A stretch of 8,044 bases of DNA from Syntrophales bacterium. Its GTDB lineage: Bacteria; Desulfobacterota; Syntrophia; Syntrophales; UBA5619. The notes below the pieces were generated by a model. The model was not told the origin of the DNA. It did no database searches and worked only from the letters and a program-made list of their open reading frames with translations. The stretch lies in assembly GCA_028712015.1 (NCBI GenBank), contig JAQTRB010000056.1, positions 1 through 8,044 of the forward strand, read 5' to 3'. Positions 6,322 to 8,044 of this stretch are shown here, piece by piece. The stretch's first letter is position 1, and each line of letters opens with the position of its first letter. Made by a program: the position numbers and the translations under genes.

Positions 6322-6350
6322 TTTATAACAGAGAACTCAGTGGCTGACAA
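6322..6350 (-). promoter_or_regulatory. sigma70-type promoter for the exporter/BPL_N unit
   Basis: On the minus strand TTGTCA (6350-6345) and TATAAA (6327-6322) are separated by exactly 17 bp. Each hexamer matches consensus at five of six positions. This is the best promoter in the window. The start would be near 6315, giving a leader of about 280 nt before ATG 6036. Confidence 0.6.
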
Positions 6351-6443
6351 CAGAAAAAAGCAATGAGAAAAATCCCTTCTTTTTTGAACTCTTCTTTTCC
6401 CGGTGGCGTTTTTGCTTAAACTGAGCTAACCTGCGTCATCATC

Positions 6444-6448
6444 AGGAG
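6444..6448 (+). promoter_or_regulatory. Shine-Dalgarno of the GNAT/FemAB-like gene
   Basis: AGGAG at 6444-6448 lies 9 nt before ATG 6458. A second purine-rich match, GGAGGG (6452-6457), abuts the ATG and is too close to serve alone, so the upstream one is preferred. Confidence 0.55.
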
Positions 6449-6457
6449 ACTGGAGGG

Positions 6458-7306
6458 ATGACCCCTGAAGAAGAGGCCTATGTCCTGGCAAAGGCCTATG
6501 TTCCGGAGCACATTGTTAGTCTCATGACCCTGATTTCGCAGGGGAATGCATTTCTGATCGAGGACTACCTGGGGTTCGCCGGGGACGACTGGCTGATCGT
6601 TGTAGGATATCCCTTGGAGCGGCCTTTCTCGGTGGAAAGCTGCGGAAAGGTGGTGGAACGGGCCGTTCAAGCCCACCAGCCCGCCGTTCTCCGATTCATC
6701 GGGCCGGAGATTCCACCCGTTCTTCAAGGAAACTGCGCGGAGAAACAATCCGACGAGTACTACCTACTGGACATCGAACGGACACCGCCGAAGCCCTCGC
6801 TGCTGCGGGCCGTCGAGAAGGCCGGGCAATCCTTGACCGTCGAGCGGAAACGCGCCTTTTCCCGAGAACATGAGCGACTGGCCGAGGAATTTCTCAGGCG
6901 GACGGAGGTGACACCGATGGTCAGGAATCTCTATCTGGCCATGCCGGGATACGTCGGACATTCGGCGACCGCCTGGACGATCAGCGCCCGGGACGACCGC
7001 GGAAGGCTCTGCGCGTTCTTCGTCGTCGATCTGGCGGCGGCGACCTTCTCCACGTTTCTGCTCGGCGCCCGCTCGCCGAGACATGACGCACCGCATGCCT
7101 CCGACCTGCTCTTCCGGGAGATGATCCGTCTGACGCGGGAGTCCGGAAAGGGCGTCGTCAACCTCGGGCTGGGGGTCCATGAGGGCATCCGGCGGTTTAA
7201 GGTGAAGTGGGGCGGGAGACCCGCCCTCCGCTATGAGTACTGCGAGCGTCGGTACACCGCGCCGAAAGGAATCTCGCTGTGGTCCGCCCTGCTGGACAGG
7301 TTGTAG
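6458..7306 (+). CDS. hypothetical protein, GNAT/FemAB-like acyltransferase fold in C-terminal half
   Basis: A 282-residue cytoplasmic protein I cannot assign to a named family. Residues 1-110 look like one alpha/beta half. The second half resembles the GNAT/FemAB acyl-transfer fold: a strand pair RLCAFFVVDLAAATFSTF (183-200), a helix HASDLLFREMIRLTRESG (213-230), then VVNLGLGVHEGIRRFKVKWGG (233-253). The 'G-I-x-x-FK-x-x-WGG' ending is typical of FemAB-type and DUF2156-like transferases, where it closes the acyl or aminoacyl donor site. Substrate cannot be read from the sequence. No signal peptide or membrane segment. It is followed 2 nt later by the TraB/GumN-family gene, so the two are almost surely co-translated. 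Divergent from the exporter. Alternative: a non-catalytic relative of the same fold. Confidence 0.7.
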   Translation: MTPEEEAYVLAKAYVPEHIVSLMTLISQGNAFLIEDYLGFAGDDWLIVVGYPLERPFSVESCGKVVERAVQAHQPAVLRFIGPEIPPVLQGNCAEKQSDEYYLLDIERTPPKPSLLRAVEKAGQSLTVERKRAFSREHERLAEEFLRRTEVTPMVRNLYLAMPGYVGHSATAWTISARDDRGRLCAFFVVDLAAATFSTFLLGARSPRHDAPHASDLLFREMIRLTRESGKGVVNLGLGVHEGIRRFKVKWGGRPALRYEYCERRYTAPKGISLWSALLDRL

Positions 7307-7308
7307 CC

Positions 7309-8044
7309 ATGGACAAACCCGGGCATAGGTTCATGAACATCTTTCGCTGGCGGGAAAAAGAGCTCAAGACGGTCTGGCGGGTCGAGAAAAACGGCCGGGG
7401 CGGGCTTTTGGTCGGGACGGCCCATTTTTCCCCGTACAGTTTCAAAAAGACCCTGCACCGGGTGATCCGGGGCGCCGAAACCGTTCTTTTCGAAGGTCCG
7501 CTCGATCCGGAGAGCATGGACGAAGTGGCCCGTTACGGCCGCCGCCGCGAAGGGACGCCCTCCCTCTACGATGCGCTCGATCCCGCCGTGATCCGGGGGG
7601 TCAATCGGCTGCTGGCGCCCCGGTCCAAAAACGGCACCACTTCGGGACCCTATCTGGATCTCCTCTGGGCCGGGACGACCGGTTTCCTGGAAGCCCACGC
7701 AAGGGATGTCCGTCCCTGGATGGCCTTCTTCACCACCTGGACGGCCTTTTTGAACTGGAAACACTCGATGGACCTGGAGGCCTTTCAAATCGCCGGTCGG
7801 CTCGGAAAACGGATCGGATGCCTCGAGACCATCGCCGATCAACTCAACGCGCTGGACGGGATCCCGTTCGCAAGGATTGTTGATTACTTCAATCAATATC
7901 GGCGCTGGAACAACCACCGGGAGTTCTTTTCCCGGGTTTTTCTCGCCGGGGAACTGGAAAATTACCTGTCGCGGACGGGGGAATTTCCGACCCGCTGCGA
8001 GGCCATCATCGGGCGGCGCGACCCCGTCTTCTTTCAGGGAATCC
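7309..8044 (+). CDS. TraB/GumN family protein (partial, cut by window end)
   Basis: At least 245 residues are read with no stop before the window edge. The start VWRVEKNGRGGLLVGTAHFSP is the hallmark first block of the TraB/GumN superfamily, with the GxxH motif at G36-H39 and a conserved acidic residue in ETVLFEGP (E62). The central RPWMAFFTTWTAF (136-148), DLEAFQIAGRLGKRIGCLET (155-174) and AIADQL-type continuation match the family's middle region. The final RCEAIIGRRD block approaches the usual C-terminal catalytic region, but the second GxxH lies beyond the window. Related Tiki proteins are metalloproteases; the function of bacterial members is mostly unknown. Many GumN proteins carry a signal peptide; none is visible here, so this one looks cytoplasmic. 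ATG 7309 lies 2 nt after the previous stop with only a weak ACAGG (7296-7300) ahead; ATG 7333 (residue 9) is an alternative start. Confidence 0.82.
   Translation, partial: MDKPGHRFMNIFRWREKELKTVWRVEKNGRGGLLVGTAHFSPYSFKKTLHRVIRGAETVLFEGPLDPESMDEVARYGRRREGTPSLYDALDPAVIRGVNRLLAPRSKNGTTSGPYLDLLWAGTTGFLEAHARDVRPWMAFFTTWTAFLNWKHSMDLEAFQIAGRLGKRIGCLETIADQLNALDGIPFARIVDYFNQYRRWNNHREFFSRVFLAGELENYLSRTGEFPTRCEAIIGRRDPVFFQGI

Larger units (their letters stand above)
6037..6457. other. divergent intergenic region (421 nt) between exporter and GNAT/FemAB-like gene
   Basis: No convincing gene. A minus-strand open frame starting with TTG at 6350 overlaps the exporter start and reads as Cys-rich, unfamiliar sequence; a plus-strand frame over 5732-6253 is antisense to the exporter. 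The region holds the exporter promoter (6322-6350), its leader of about 280 nt, the hairpin pair near 6055-6078, and an A/T-rich stretch with T-runs (about 6351-6420) before the plus-strand gene. I see no clear sigma70 promoter for the plus-strand gene: TTGAAC (6384-6389) has no acceptable -10 partner. Confidence 0.6.

Noticed and set aside
5955..6350. 131-codon minus-strand frame in the exporter leader, possible leader peptide
   Set aside because: It begins with TTG inside the -35 element, overlaps the exporter start, and reads as Cys-rich unfamiliar sequence without a Shine-Dalgarno.
6404..6415. TGGC...TTGC resembling a sigma54 promoter before the GNAT/FemAB-like gene
   Set aside because: The distance from GG (6405-6406) to GC (6414-6415) is about 3 bp too short for sigma54.

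Overview
The window is an ordinary-looking, GC-rich (roughly 60% by eye), densely coding bacterial chromosomal segment. It holds eight protein genes, seven complete and one running off the right edge. I see no rRNA, tRNA, insertion sequence, CRISPR array or phage gene. The protein mix is an HMG-CoA-lyase-like enzyme of a Q-for-E subfamily, a stand-alone 10-formyl-THF hydrolase-like protein, an OsmC protein, a YeiH-type exporter with a long N-terminal insertion, and a BPL_N protein. This suggests an anaerobic Desulfobacterota/deltaproteobacterial (perhaps Syntrophales-like) genome. That placement is inference from general familiarity with such proteins, not a search result.

Left part (1-3026, all + strand): a short upstream region with a perfect 6-bp-stem hairpin and a possible promoter leads into an HMG-CoA-lyase-family gene (137-1054). 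After a 130-nt gap comes a formyltransferase-fold protein (1185-2105) that resembles the N-terminal hydrolase domain of 10-formyltetrahydrofolate dehydrogenase more than tRNA-Fmt. A TTGACA-type promoter candidate (2142-2170) then precedes an 81-residue winged-helix-like small protein (2214-2459) and an OsmC/Ohr-family protein (2547-3026).

Middle part (3067-6036, - strand): a two-gene transcription unit read right to left. A YeiH/UPF0324 'putative sulfate exporter' membrane protein (6036-4498) is followed 18 nt later by a BPL_N (class I glutamine-amidotransferase-like) protein with an extra C-terminal helical region (4479-3067). The unit converges on the OsmC gene with only 40 nt between stops. 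It has a good sigma70-type promoter (6350-6322) and a leader of about 280 nt, with two mutually exclusive hairpins just before the Shine-Dalgarno.

Right part (6458-8044, + strand): divergent from the exporter, a 282-residue GNAT/FemAB-like protein is followed 2 nt later by a TraB/GumN-family gene cut by the window end. The two are almost certainly co-transcribed.

I did not find a clearly new system. The most interesting items are the exporter's Ala/Lys-rich insertion, its pairing with the BPL_N protein, the structured leader, and active-site substitutions in the lyase and the formyltransferase-like enzyme.
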